From JBOGTC01 sp050692055 (GTDB taxonomy: Bacteria; Chloroflexota; Limnocylindria; QHBO01), in NCBI GenBank assembly GCA_050692055.1, contig JBOGTC010000077.1, forward strand, positions 1 to 16,204: 16,204 bases of DNA, given 5' to 3'. The notes beneath the pieces are model-generated. The model worked only from the letters and a program-made list of their open reading frames with translations. It had not been told where the DNA came from and did no database searches. This document shows positions 1 through 6,810 of the stretch, piece by piece (the first letter of the stretch is position 1; every line of letters begins with the position of its first letter). Both the position numbers and the translations under genes were made by a program.

Positions 1-165
1 GCGCCGGACTGGGCCCGAACGAGGCAGCTGCCCCACGAGCTGGCCGCGCAGCGCCATGGCGAAGGCCGGATCCGGCATTGCCGTGCCACCCGCGGCGGCA
101 CGCGCCCGCACGCCCGCGGCGGCGAGCTGGGCCTCGAGGTCGAGGTGCATGTCGTCAGGCCGCAT
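1..165 (-). CDS. 5' fragment of a gene downstream of the ECF sigma factor, possibly DUF5667-like
   Basis: Only the first 55 codons are in the window; the rest lies beyond the left edge. The ATG sits inside the last codons of the sigma factor gene, an 11-bp overlap in another frame, and a GGAG motif lies 7 nt upstream, so translational coupling is likely. A second in-frame ATG at position 150 has no such motif. The visible product starts MRPDDMHLDL and contains PDPAFAMALRGQL. A PDPAF-x-x-x-LR-x-x-L pattern is common near the N-terminus of DUF5667-type proteins encoded after ECF sigma factors in high-GC bacteria. Those proteins are often membrane-anchored and treated as possible sigma-factor partners. 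No membrane segment is visible in this fragment. The gene's existence is fairly well supported by the overlap and the motif. The family call is a guess from a short stretch. Confidence 0.6.
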   Translation of the reverse strand, partial: MRPDDMHLDLEAQLAAAGVRARAAAGGTAMPDPAFAMALRGQLVGQLPRSGPVRR

Positions 166-832
166 CGGTGATCTCCGTGGCGCGCGGAAGCTCGGACGAT
201 GCAACGCTCATGGCATCGCGCAGCGCGCCGAGCGCGCGGTGCAGCTTGACGGCGAAGGTGCGACGCGAGCAGCCGAGCACGGCGCTCGCCTCCTCGGGGC
301 CCAGGTCGTCGAAGAAGCGCAGGGCCAGCACGCGCCGATGCGTCTCGGAGATCCGGCCCATCGCCTGGCGCAGCTCGTCGCGGTCGAGGGCTGCGGCCAG
401 GGCATCGGCGGCCGAGTCGGCGGCTGCGTCCACGGAGGCGTCCGGGGAGGCGTCGGCATCGGTTCCGTCCAGGGAGAGGACGCGGCTCGAGGCGCGGTGC
501 TGGTCGACGATGGCGTTGGCGGCCACGCGGTACAGCCAGCCGCCGAAGGCGTCGTTGCGAAACCGACCGCCGCGCAGCGCGGCCAGGGCGCGCTCGAAGG
601 TCGTTGCGGTCAGGTCCTCGGCCATGGCCCTGTCCCGGACGCGGCGGAGGATGAAGCCGTAGATACGCGGCAGATAGAAGTCGTAGAGCTCGCCGAAGGC
701 GGATGCATCGGCGTGTCGCCCGACCCGTGCCACCAGCGCGCGCTCCCGGTCGGGCGGCATGCGGCTGGCGCCGGTCGAAGCTGGTGCCTCGCCGGCGCCG
801 GGTGCTGGATCGTCATGACGCTCGGGGCGCAT
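155..832 (-). CDS. ECF-type RNA polymerase sigma factor
   Basis: Alternative sigma-70 family factor of about 225 aa that would direct RNA polymerase to a specific promoter set. Region 2 spans about residues 46-113, with ELYDFYLPRIYGFILRRV, then AMAEDLTATTFERAL, and the DNA-melting/-10 part GGWLYRVAANAIVDQHR. Region 4 spans about 153-207, with LRQAMGRISETHRRVLALRF and the helix-turn-helix LGPEEASAVLGCSRRTFAVKLHRAL. The two are joined by an Asp/Ala-rich linker (121-150). There is no SnoaL-like C-terminal domain, so it is not ECF41. The frame is open to a TTG at 871 and another ATG lies at 760. I prefer the ATG at 832 because it carries the GGACCGATG context also seen at the patatin-like gene start; no clear Shine-Dalgarno is present. 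It lies 93 bp after the FN3-like membrane protein gene and overlaps the next gene by 11 bp. The exact ECF subgroup cannot be told by eye. Confidence 0.93.
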   Translation of the reverse strand: MRPERHDDPAPGAGEAPASTGASRMPPDRERALVARVGRHADASAFGELYDFYLPRIYGFILRRVRDRAMAEDLTATTFERALAALRGGRFRNDAFGGWLYRVAANAIVDQHRASSRVLSLDGTDADASPDASVDAAADSAADALAAALDRDELRQAMGRISETHRRVLALRFFDDLGPEEASAVLGCSRRTFAVKLHRALGALRDAMSVASSELPRATEITDAA

Positions 833-925
833 CGGTCCGCGGAGGCTAGGCGGGAGGGTCCGAGCCGGCAATTGCTCGGCGGTACCGGTACCGATGGCGC
901 CATGCCACCCTCCCGCCGCTCCGGG

Positions 926-1996
926 CTACTCCGCCGCAGCCGTGGCGGCCCTTGCGGGCGACTCGCACAGGGCGGCGTATCCGCCATGGCCGTCGTTCGC
1001 CACCGCAACGACGCGGTAGGTCCAGGTCTCGCCGGCGGCGACCGCCGCGTCGACGAACCCGGTGGTGAAGCGATCGCTGATCACGCCGACCAGCTCCGTG
1101 CCCGCGTTCAGCGGGAAGCGCGGGTCGCCGTGGGCCTGCGAGCGCACGATCTTGTAGGCCACGAAGCCATCCGCCCGGCACTTCTCCCACTGGAGCTTGA
1201 TGCCGTCGCCCGTGGCGGCGACCTCGAGCCCAATGGCATGGCCCTCGATGGGCTCCGGCTTCGGCGCGCACTCGATGAAGGTCGTGGCCACGTTGCTGGC
1301 CGCGAGGGTCACGTAGCCGCCGCCGTCAGCGGCGCGGACCGCGAAGACGCGGTAGTGCAGCTGCTTGCCGCACGGCGCGTGCTCGAAGAACCACGGCGCG
1401 TTCGGATCGCCGATCACCCCGACCACCTGGTCGTCCCCGCTCGCCGGCCAGGTCACCGTTCCGTCGAAGGAGCGAACGACCTTGAAGTAGCCGAACTCTG
1501 GACCGATGAAGGCGTTCCAATGCAGCTTGACCTTGCCCTCCTTGATCTTGACGAACAGCTCGAGCGCGGTCGTGGCGGGCTTCGGCTTGGCGGGCTCGGT
1601 CTCCTTGGGCTTCGGCTTCTCCTCTGGTTGGGGCTTGGGCTGCTCGGCCGGGGCCGGCTGGGCCTTCTCCTGCTCCGGGGTCGGCTCGGGCTTCGGCTCG
1701 TCGCTGGGCTTCGCCTCGGGCTTCTCGGGCCGGATGGTGGCATCGAGCTCCGGGCCTTCGTGCGCCACGAACATCGCCGTCTCGTGGATGGATCCGGCGA
1801 AGCCGAACGCTTCGGCCTTGGCGCCGGCTAAGGTTGGTGCGGCCGGCTTGGCCGCCGCTTCCTCCGCATCGGGCCTGACGGCGTTGGCGCCGAAGGCGAC
1901 CGCGCCGACCAGCAGCATCGCGCCGATCCCGGCCGGCACCGATGTCGCCAGCCGCGTGGCGATCTGCTTCTTCTCCTTCTTCTCGCTGTGGGGCAT
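926..1996 (-). CDS. Membrane-anchored protein with Pro/Glu/Lys-rich stalk and two FN3-like modules
   Basis: 356 aa. A lysine-rich cytoplasmic tail (residues 1-14) precedes one hydrophobic segment (about 20-38). A Pro/Glu/Lys-rich stalk (about 85-142, PKPEPTPEQE-type sequence) leads to two related beta-rich modules at about 144-240 and 254-351. The duplication is clear by eye: KVKLHW/GIKLQW, YFKVVRS/AYKIVRS, VVGVIGD/LVGVISD, YRVFAVRAADGGGY/YRVVAVANDGHGGY. The W, YR-V and aromatic spacing resembles fibronectin type III folds. Topology is probably N-in with the modules outside. The ATG follows a GGGAAGGGA purine stretch, an adequate ribosome site. It is the first gene of the cassette leading into the ECF sigma factor, so a role in sensing or in building the cell surface is plausible but not shown. 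The catalytic or ligand-binding role is unknown. A related two-module protein is encoded at 5907-6728. Confidence 0.85.
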   Translation of the reverse strand: MPHSEKKEKKQIATRLATSVPAGIGAMLLVGAVAFGANAVRPDAEEAAAKPAAPTLAGAKAEAFGFAGSIHETAMFVAHEGPELDATIRPEKPEAKPSDEPKPEPTPEQEKAQPAPAEQPKPQPEEKPKPKETEPAKPKPATTALELFVKIKEGKVKLHWNAFIGPEFGYFKVVRSFDGTVTWPASGDDQVVGVIGDPNAPWFFEHAPCGKQLHYRVFAVRAADGGGYVTLAASNVATTFIECAPKPEPIEGHAIGLEVAATGDGIKLQWEKCRADGFVAYKIVRSQAHGDPRFPLNAGTELVGVISDRFTTGFVDAAVAAGETWTYRVVAVANDGHGGYAALCESPARAATAAAE

Positions 1997-2159
1997 CTGG
2001 ACGTTCCCTTCCCTCTCTGAACCGATGAGTCCGTTTGCCGGCGGGTGCCCAACGCCGGAATGAATCGGTGACAGAACGGGGAACGGGGTCGAGGATTACA
2101 TCAGTGGCGAGGCTGGGCGAGGCGAGGTCTACCGTTCAGCTTGGGCTCGGTACGTGCCC

Positions 2160-2276
2160 TATTGCCGCCGCTCAGCGCCATCGTCCCGCGCCGCTCAGCG
2201 CCATGTCGCGCTATTGCCGCCGCTCAGCGCCATCGTCTCGCGCCGCTCAGCGCCATGTCGCGCTATTGCCGCCGCT
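2160..2276. repeat. 52-bp tandem repeat, about 2.3 copies, containing four copies of a 14-bp dyad motif
   Basis: The marker TATTGCCGCC occurs at 2160, 2212 and 2264, exactly 52 bp apart. The two full units differ at one base (TCCCGCG against TCTCGCG). The third copy breaks off after TATTGCCGCCGCT. Each full unit holds CCGCTCAGCGCCAT twice, at 2168-2181, 2191-2204, 2220-2233 and 2243-2256, giving start spacings of 23, 29 and 23 bp. The core CGCTCAGCG is a dyad centred on one base (CGCT-C-AGCG). Four phased copies of a dyad in the upstream region of an operon resemble a multi-site protein-binding array or iterons. A locally expanded repeat or a structured RNA are alternatives. Confidence 0.9.
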
Positions 2277-2445
2277 GTGCAACTAAATGCGCGATGGGAA
2301 GCCGGCTCATGGGCATCTGCTCGTCTCAATGTGCCAACCACGATGCATTGACAGCCACTGCCGGCCCAGATCGGCCGAGAAGCCGCAGCGGCCCTCGGAT
2401 AAGTTGCAGCAGGCGAGCATTGATGGAAGCAGGTTGGGCCGCCCC

Positions 2446-2478
2446 CTGGCCAAGGCCAGGCCGGGACGACGGGTCGTG
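2446..2478 (-). terminator. Two adjacent inverted repeats after the cyclase gene, possible terminator
   Basis: CCTGGCC-AA-GGCCAGG (2446-2461) is a perfect 7-bp inverted repeat with a 2-nt centre. ACGAC-GG-GTCGT (2467-2478) is a second, 5-bp one. They lie 23-55 bp past the cyclase stop codon, where a terminator for that transcript would be expected. No T-run follows on the minus strand, so intrinsic termination would have to work without a U-tract. The repeats could instead be protein-binding dyads. Confidence 0.35.
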
Positions 2479-2500
2479 GCGCGACTGGACCGGCGGCCGG

Positions 2501-5500
2501 CTACCGCAGCGGAGTGATCCCCAATGACCGCTCGATCTCCGTGGCTTCGGCCGAGTCACCCGCCGCCCGCAGCCCTCGCGACAGCCACCAGGCGGCGCCG
2601 ATGGAGCGGGCGCCCGCGGCCGCGGAACGCGCCTCGCGCACCGCGGCGGCGTCATCGCCATCGGCTCGGGCGACCCACGCGCGCAGGAGCGCCGCGGAAA
2701 CTCGCATCAGCGGGGTCGCATCATCGTCGACGGCACGGGCGGCGACGGCGCGCGCCGGGTCGAGGCGGCCGGCCCGCAGCCAGGCATCGACGAGCGTCTC
2801 GATCGCGGCCAGGAAGTGCGGGTTGCTGAACGGGACCGCCGCCTCGACGAGGCCCTCGTCCGGCACGGGCGGCGGATTGCCGCGCGCCAGCGCGACCCAG
2901 GCCGCGGTCGCGCCGCTCAGCGCCCTCCCGTACGGGGAGGGCGATGACGGAAAGTGGCCCATGGCCGTCGCCCACCAGGTCGCGTGACGCTCCAGCAGGG
3001 AGCCGTCACCCCGAGCGGCCAACAGCGGAAGGAGCACCATCCACGTTCGGAAGGTGAGACGCGTGTACCCGTAGCGCTCGCCGAGCGAGACGGCGCGAAG
3101 GCCGGCCTCGAGCGCCGCGGACCAATCGCCGACGACCCAGAGCGTCTCGCTTCGGGCCAGGTCACACCACCCACCCTGCTCCGTCATGGCGTGGGCCTGC
3201 GCCATCTCCGCCGCGGCATCGAGCCCAGACAAGGCGGTGCGCGGAGCGTGCTCGGCACTCATCGTCGCGCTGATCCGCGCCGCGATGACCGCCTGGCGCC
3301 AGCGACCCAGGGCCACGGCGCGTCGCCCGAGCTCCTCCCACGCCGCCGGGTCGACATCGTCGAGCTCGTCGCGCGTGGCGGTGCGGTGCTCCAGCACCTC
3401 CAGCTCCAGCGTCGGATCGCCGACCTCGGCCGCCAGCGCCGAGGCACGGTTGACCTCGTCGAGCGCGCCGTCGTCGCGTCCCTGGGCGGAGACGGCCCAG
3501 GCGTGCAGCGCCATGAGCCGGCTGGTTCCGGCCGGCTCATCGGCCCCGGATGCGGCCAGGCGCTCGATGGCGGCTCGGGTAAGCGTCTCCGTCTCCGGGA
3601 ACCGGATCTGCTGCATATACGCCAGCCCAAGGGCGTAGGCCGCGCGGGCGTATCCGCCGGCGGCTTCGGGAAGCGTCTTTTCGAATGCAGCCATCGCTGT
3701 CTCGATCTCGCCGATCCCCGCATCGAGGTCGGCGGCATCGGCCAGGATCTCGCCGCGACGCAGCCGGCGGCGGGCGAAGTCGAGCGATGCGTCGTCGCGG
3801 GTGAGCGCCATGGACCGATGGAGGAGATCGGCGGCCCCTTCGTGGGCCGCCAGCGCCAATGACGTCTCGGCCGCGCGTTCAAGCCAATCGGCCGCCGCCG
3901 CCGCAAGCGCTGTGGGGCCGAGGCCGACCTCGACGCCGGCGGCGATGCCGGGCAGGTTCTCGAGCGCGTGCGCGTAGTGGTCGCCGATCGCCTCGGCCAC
4001 CGCATCGGCCCCCGCGCCGGCGTTGGCCTCCAGCCAGCGGGCAAGCGCGACGTGCAGGCGGGCTCGCTCGGCGCGGGCGAGCGATGCATAGCCCGCATCG
4101 CGGAGCAGCGCGTGACGGTACGCGTAGATGTCGCCTTCGATCGGGTCGCGCTGCGGACCGGCGACGAACGCGCGGCGCCGGAGCACCTCCAGGCCGTCGC
4201 GCCGGTCGTCGAGTTCGAGCGGAGCGAGGGCGGCGTCGGCAAAGCGGCGGCCGGCCACCGAAGCACGTCGCGCCACCGCGCGTGCATCGCTGGGGAGGTC
4301 GTCGAGCTGAGCGGCGTAGATCGCCTGCACCGTCGGGGGAAGCAGCACCTCATCGGGAGCAATGCTGAGGCTCCAGCCGTCGTCGGCGCGAACGAGGGTG
4401 CCGACGCTGATCCAGGTACGCAGGAGCTCCTCGATGAAGAGCGGGTTGCCATCTGAGCGCTCGGCGATTGCCACCACCAGCCGATCCGGCAGGGCGTCAC
4501 CGACGAGAGCGCGAACGAGCTCGCCGGCGTCGGGCTGCGCCAGCGGCGCGAGATGGATGAGCTCGGCGCCGGCGACCCAGTCCGGCGCGGCATCGAGCAG
4601 CGAGGGTCGGGCGCTGGCCACGATCAGCCGGCGCCCGGTGGATGTCGCGGAGCCGGCAACGGCGAGGAAGGCGAGCAGATCGCCGCCGGACCAGTGCACA
4701 TCCTCCACGATCCACGTTGCGGCGGGTCCCGTCAGCGCATCGAGCGCCTCGGTCCAGGCGACGAAGCGGCCCTCGCGCTCGGCAGCAACGTCGCGGGCCG
4801 ATGCGCTCCTCGCCTCGTTCGGCCGCAGCAGCGCGGCGACCTCGCGCGCCACCACGTCGCGGCGGGCCGGCGACATGGACGAGCGCTCCAGCGCCGCCTC
4901 GAGGCCGGCCGGCGCGCCTGCCGCGGTCAGCAGCTCGGCGACGGCCTCGTACGGCGTGAGCGGCTGCGGACGCACACGGGCCCGCAGGACGCGCGTGCCG
5001 TGCCGGTCGGCCCGAGCCGCCAGCGCGGCCAGCAGCCGGCTCTTGCCGACCCCGGGCGGCGCAACGATCGTGATCCGCGCCGGGCCTTCGTCGGCGAACG
5101 CGGCTTCCAGGCGCTCGAGCTCGGCCGTGCGTCCGACCAGCGGGGCACGGAGCCCGCCGAGCGCCTCGTCGCGCGATGGGTGCGCGCGGATGCCGACCAC
5201 CCGCGAGGCGCGGACCGCATCGGCTTTGCCCTTGAGCTCTATCGGTCCAGCCTCAGCCAGCTCGACGGTCTCCCCCACCGCCAGCGCTGTCAGCTCGCCG
5301 ACCAGCACTGCATCAGGCTCGGCGGCCGCCTGCAGCCGCGCGGCAGTGTTGACGGTGTCGCCGGTGACCCGACCGGCATCGGGTCCGGAGGTGGCGTGCA
5401 CCACCTCGCCGGAGTTGACGCCCACCCTGAGCTGCAGCTCGCCGGGCTCGAGCCCGAGCTGGGCGCCAAGCTGCTCCACCGCGCCGACCAGGGCCAGCCC

Positions 5501-5773
5501 GGCGCGCACCGCCCGCTCGGCGTCGTCGTCCCGGGCGCGCGGCGCCCCGAAGACGGCCATGGCGGCATCGCCGATGAACTTCTCGAGCACGCCCCCGTAG
5601 CGCTGCACCGTCTCGCGCACCGAGGCGAAGTACGCGTCCTGGATGGTGGCGACGTCCTCAGCGTCGAGGCGCTCGGACAGCGGCGTGAAGCCGACCAGGT
5701 CGGCGAAGAGCACGCTGACGATGCGACGCTCGACCGTCGCGGCCACGGCCGTGGGCTCCGATCTCTCGGCCAT
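2501..5773 (-). CDS. Class III adenylate/guanylate cyclase fused to an AAA ATPase and a helical-repeat C-terminus
   Basis: 1090-aa cytosolic signalling protein. The cyclase homology domain covers about residues 15-195, with metal-binding Asp25 (LFADLVGFT) and Asp69 (EKFIGDAAMAVFG), Lys65 in the substrate-recognition position, and Asn142/Arg146 (GDTVNTAAR) in the transition-state positions. An AAA_16-type ATPase follows: ALVGRTAEL-like entry at about 211-219 (PLVGRTAEL), Walker A APPGVGKS (238-245) and Walker B WIVEDVHW (354-361). The remaining 600-plus residues are Ala/Leu/Arg-rich and helical, typical of TPR-like arrays. No C-terminal LuxR helix-turn-helix is visible. Proteins of this layout are widespread in high-GC bacteria and usually lack a known ligand. 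Arg135 occupies the place where canonical adenylate cyclases often have Asp or Thr, so nucleotide specificity is uncertain. There is no good Shine-Dalgarno before the ATG. An ECF-type promoter candidate lies about 90 bp upstream. Confidence 0.95.
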   Translation of the reverse strand: MAERSEPTAVAATVERRIVSVLFADLVGFTPLSERLDAEDVATIQDAYFASVRETVQRYGGVLEKFIGDAAMAVFGAPRARDDDAERAVRAGLALVGAVEQLGAQLGLEPGELQLRVGVNSGEVVHATSGPDAGRVTGDTVNTAARLQAAAEPDAVLVGELTALAVGETVELAEAGPIELKGKADAVRASRVVGIRAHPSRDEALGGLRAPLVGRTAELERLEAAFADEGPARITIVAPPGVGKSRLLAALAARADRHGTRVLRARVRPQPLTPYEAVAELLTAAGAPAGLEAALERSSMSPARRDVVAREVAALLRPNEARSASARDVAAEREGRFVAWTEALDALTGPAATWIVEDVHWSGGDLLAFLAVAGSATSTGRRLIVASARPSLLDAAPDWVAGAELIHLAPLAQPDAGELVRALVGDALPDRLVVAIAERSDGNPLFIEELLRTWISVGTLVRADDGWSLSIAPDEVLLPPTVQAIYAAQLDDLPSDARAVARRASVAGRRFADAALAPLELDDRRDGLEVLRRRAFVAGPQRDPIEGDIYAYRHALLRDAGYASLARAERARLHVALARWLEANAGAGADAVAEAIGDHYAHALENLPGIAAGVEVGLGPTALAAAAADWLERAAETSLALAAHEGAADLLHRSMALTRDDASLDFARRRLRRGEILADAADLDAGIGEIETAMAAFEKTLPEAAGGYARAAYALGLAYMQQIRFPETETLTRAAIERLAASGADEPAGTSRLMALHAWAVSAQGRDDGALDEVNRASALAAEVGDPTLELEVLEHRTATRDELDDVDPAAWEELGRRAVALGRWRQAVIAARISATMSAEHAPRTALSGLDAAAEMAQAHAMTEQGGWCDLARSETLWVVGDWSAALEAGLRAVSLGERYGYTRLTFRTWMVLLPLLAARGDGSLLERHATWWATAMGHFPSSPSPYGRALSGATAAWVALARGNPPPVPDEGLVEAAVPFSNPHFLAAIETLVDAWLRAGRLDPARAVAARAVDDDATPLMRVSAALLRAWVARADGDDAAAVREARSAAAGARSIGAAWWLSRGLRAAGDSAEATEIERSLGITPLR

Positions 5774-5859
5774 CTCTTAGAACTGTACGGGGCGGTGACA
5801 AGGCTAAGGATCGTGGCGTGCGAGCCGGGCATCGATCACAGGCACGGGTAGTGGCGGAT

Positions 5860-5885
5860 GACGTATTCGTAACGGAACCTGTTCC
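5860..5885 (-). promoter_or_regulatory. Candidate ECF-type promoter upstream of the cyclase gene
   Basis: On the minus strand GGAAC (5885-5881) is followed after exactly 17 nt by CGTCAT (5863-5858). GGAAC-N16/17-CGTC is the classic form of many ECF sigma promoters. Transcription would start near 5852 and leave a leader of about 80 nt before the cyclase ATG. The window encodes an ECF sigma factor, so autologous control is possible, but its true recognition sequence is unknown. The GGAAC is also one arm of a palindrome (5873-5886). Confidence 0.3.
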
Positions 5886-5886
5886 G
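5873..5886. promoter_or_regulatory. Perfect 14-bp palindrome CGGAAC-CT-GTTCCG
   Basis: Six-base arms separated by 2 nt, in the gap between the cyclase and FN3-lipoprotein genes. It overlaps the proposed ECF -35 element, the position expected for an operator. It does not match the Gram-positive LexA box, which has a 4-nt spacer (CGAAC-N4-GTTCG). Confidence 0.4.
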
Positions 5887-5906
5887 ATTCAGCTGACGCC
5901 AACCCC

Positions 5907-6728
5907 TTACGGCGCCGGCACGGTGTAGGTCGCCGCGTCCGTCTCGGCCACGACGAACGAGCCGAGCGACGAGGCGCGGATGGCCTGGACGCGCAGGAAG
6001 TAGGTATCGCCGGGGGTCAGCGCATCGGTCAGGAGCTCGGTGGTCGACTGGTCGGCGATGACCGAGAGCACCGGCGAGCCCTCGAGGTCCGAGGGCGTCG
6101 CATCGGTGTGCGAGTAGAGGATCTTGTACCAGCTGAAGCACTTCGAGAGGCCGCCGTAGAGGCGCCAGTCGAGGTGGGTTTCCGGGCGCTCGGGGCCTGC
6201 GGTCACCACCAGCGGACCGAGCTCGACCACTGGCTTCAGCCGCGCGGCGCGGACCACGGAGGCGGCGATGACGCGGTCGAGCGCGTCGTAGGCCATGACG
6301 CGGTAGTGCCACAGCGTGTCGGTCGGGATCAGCGTCGCGTCCACGGCCGAGGTGACGAACGGGTCGGTGGCGTAGCTGTCGCCCCAGTCCACCGCCGGCG
6401 CGATGGGCGGGTAGGCGGGGTCGATCTCGACCGCGTCGCTGCGCAGCGCGCTGTAGTGATGGAACCTCGGATCGTCGACTGCGGACCACTCGACCACGAT
6501 TCCGCCATGGCAGCCTGTGACGGCCAGGTCCATGACGCCATCGTCCGGCGTCGGGCTCGGCTCTGGCGGGACCGATGCCGAGGCCGATGGCGCCGGCGAA
6601 AGCGCCGGCGAAGGCGATGCCGTAGGAGATGCTGAAGGAGCGACCGATGGCGAGGCGGGTGGCACGCCCAGCTGCAGGCTGCACGCCGCCAGCAGCACGG
6701 CAGCCGCCGACGGCAGCGCGGGTCGCAT
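5907..6728 (-). CDS. Lipoprotein with Ser/Pro linker and two FN3-like modules
   Basis: 273 aa. The signal peptide ends in the lipobox LAAC with Cys16, so the mature protein should be lipid-anchored outside the membrane. A low-complexity Ser/Pro/Ala linker covers about 22-62. Two beta-rich modules follow at about 66-160 and 166-269. Module 2 carries VLSVIADQSTTELLTDALTP, which aligns by eye with LVGVISDRFTTGFVDAAVAA in the FN3-like protein at 926-1996; both then have G-[DE]-T-[WY]-x-x-R-V. The frame stays open upstream to 7025, but that extension runs antisense through the YbhB-like gene and lacks a signal peptide. The ATG at 6728 has GGAG 4 nt upstream, a further AGGAG beyond it, and the ACCGATG context. 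Its promoter region is shared with the divergent YbhB-like gene. Function unknown; the FN3-like call rests on pattern and not on a profile search. Confidence 0.85.
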   Translation of the reverse strand: MRPALPSAAAVLLAACSLQLGVPPASPSVAPSASPTASPSPALSPAPSASASVPPEPSPTPDDGVMDLAVTGCHGGIVVEWSAVDDPRFHHYSALRSDAVEIDPAYPPIAPAVDWGDSYATDPFVTSAVDATLIPTDTLWHYRVMAYDALDRVIAASVVRAARLKPVVELGPLVVTAGPERPETHLDWRLYGGLSKCFSWYKILYSHTDATPSDLEGSPVLSVIADQSTTELLTDALTPGDTYFLRVQAIRASSLGSFVVAETDAATYTVPAP

Positions 6729-6810
6729 CGGTCTCCGGCTCTCCTGGTGCAGGCGGGCGACGGTAGCATGCCCGCGGGCCGGCGCGTCCCGGCCGGAGTA
6801 CGATGCGCCG

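Larger units (their letters stand above)
1997..2500. other. 504-bp gene-free region between the cyclase gene and the FN3/sigma cassette
   Basis: Both flanking genes read leftwards, so this stretch should hold the end of the cyclase transcript and the promoter of the FN3-sigma cassette. It contains a 52-bp tandem repeat (2160-2276) and two inverted repeats close to the cyclase stop (2446-2478). Short open frames here (for example 2035-2286) run through the repeat. Because 52 is not a multiple of three, each copy is read in a different frame, which argues against coding. I found no convincing -35/-10 pair and no GGAAC-type ECF -35 on the minus strand just upstream of 1996. I saw no tRNA or riboswitch signature. 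Confidence 0.7.

Noticed and set aside
833..871. Longer ECF sigma protein from the TTG at 871
   Set aside because: The added 13 residues show no conservation-like pattern, TTG is a rare start, and the ATG at 832 has the GGACCGATG context shared with another gene.
56..1831. 591-codon open frame on the plus strand
   Set aside because: It lies antisense to the ECF sigma and FN3-like genes, whose domains are recognisable. Its Leu/Gly-rich end is the complement of the Pro/Lys/Glu-rich stalk. Long antisense frames are expected at this GC content.
2160..2276. CRISPR array
   Set aside because: Units are directly abutting with no unique spacers, and no cas gene is present.
2035..2351. Small plus-strand open frames across the repeat array
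   Set aside because: The 52-bp period shifts the frame at each unit, so the peptide is not repeated in step. The Arg/Ser/Ala composition is that of unselected GC-rich DNA.
4553..5851. 432-codon plus-strand open frame
   Set aside because: Antisense to the cyclase-AAA gene; its Gln/Arg/His-rich low-complexity translation shows no domain.
5873..5886. LexA/SOS box
   Set aside because: The spacer is 2 nt where the Gram-positive box needs 4, and no SOS gene follows.
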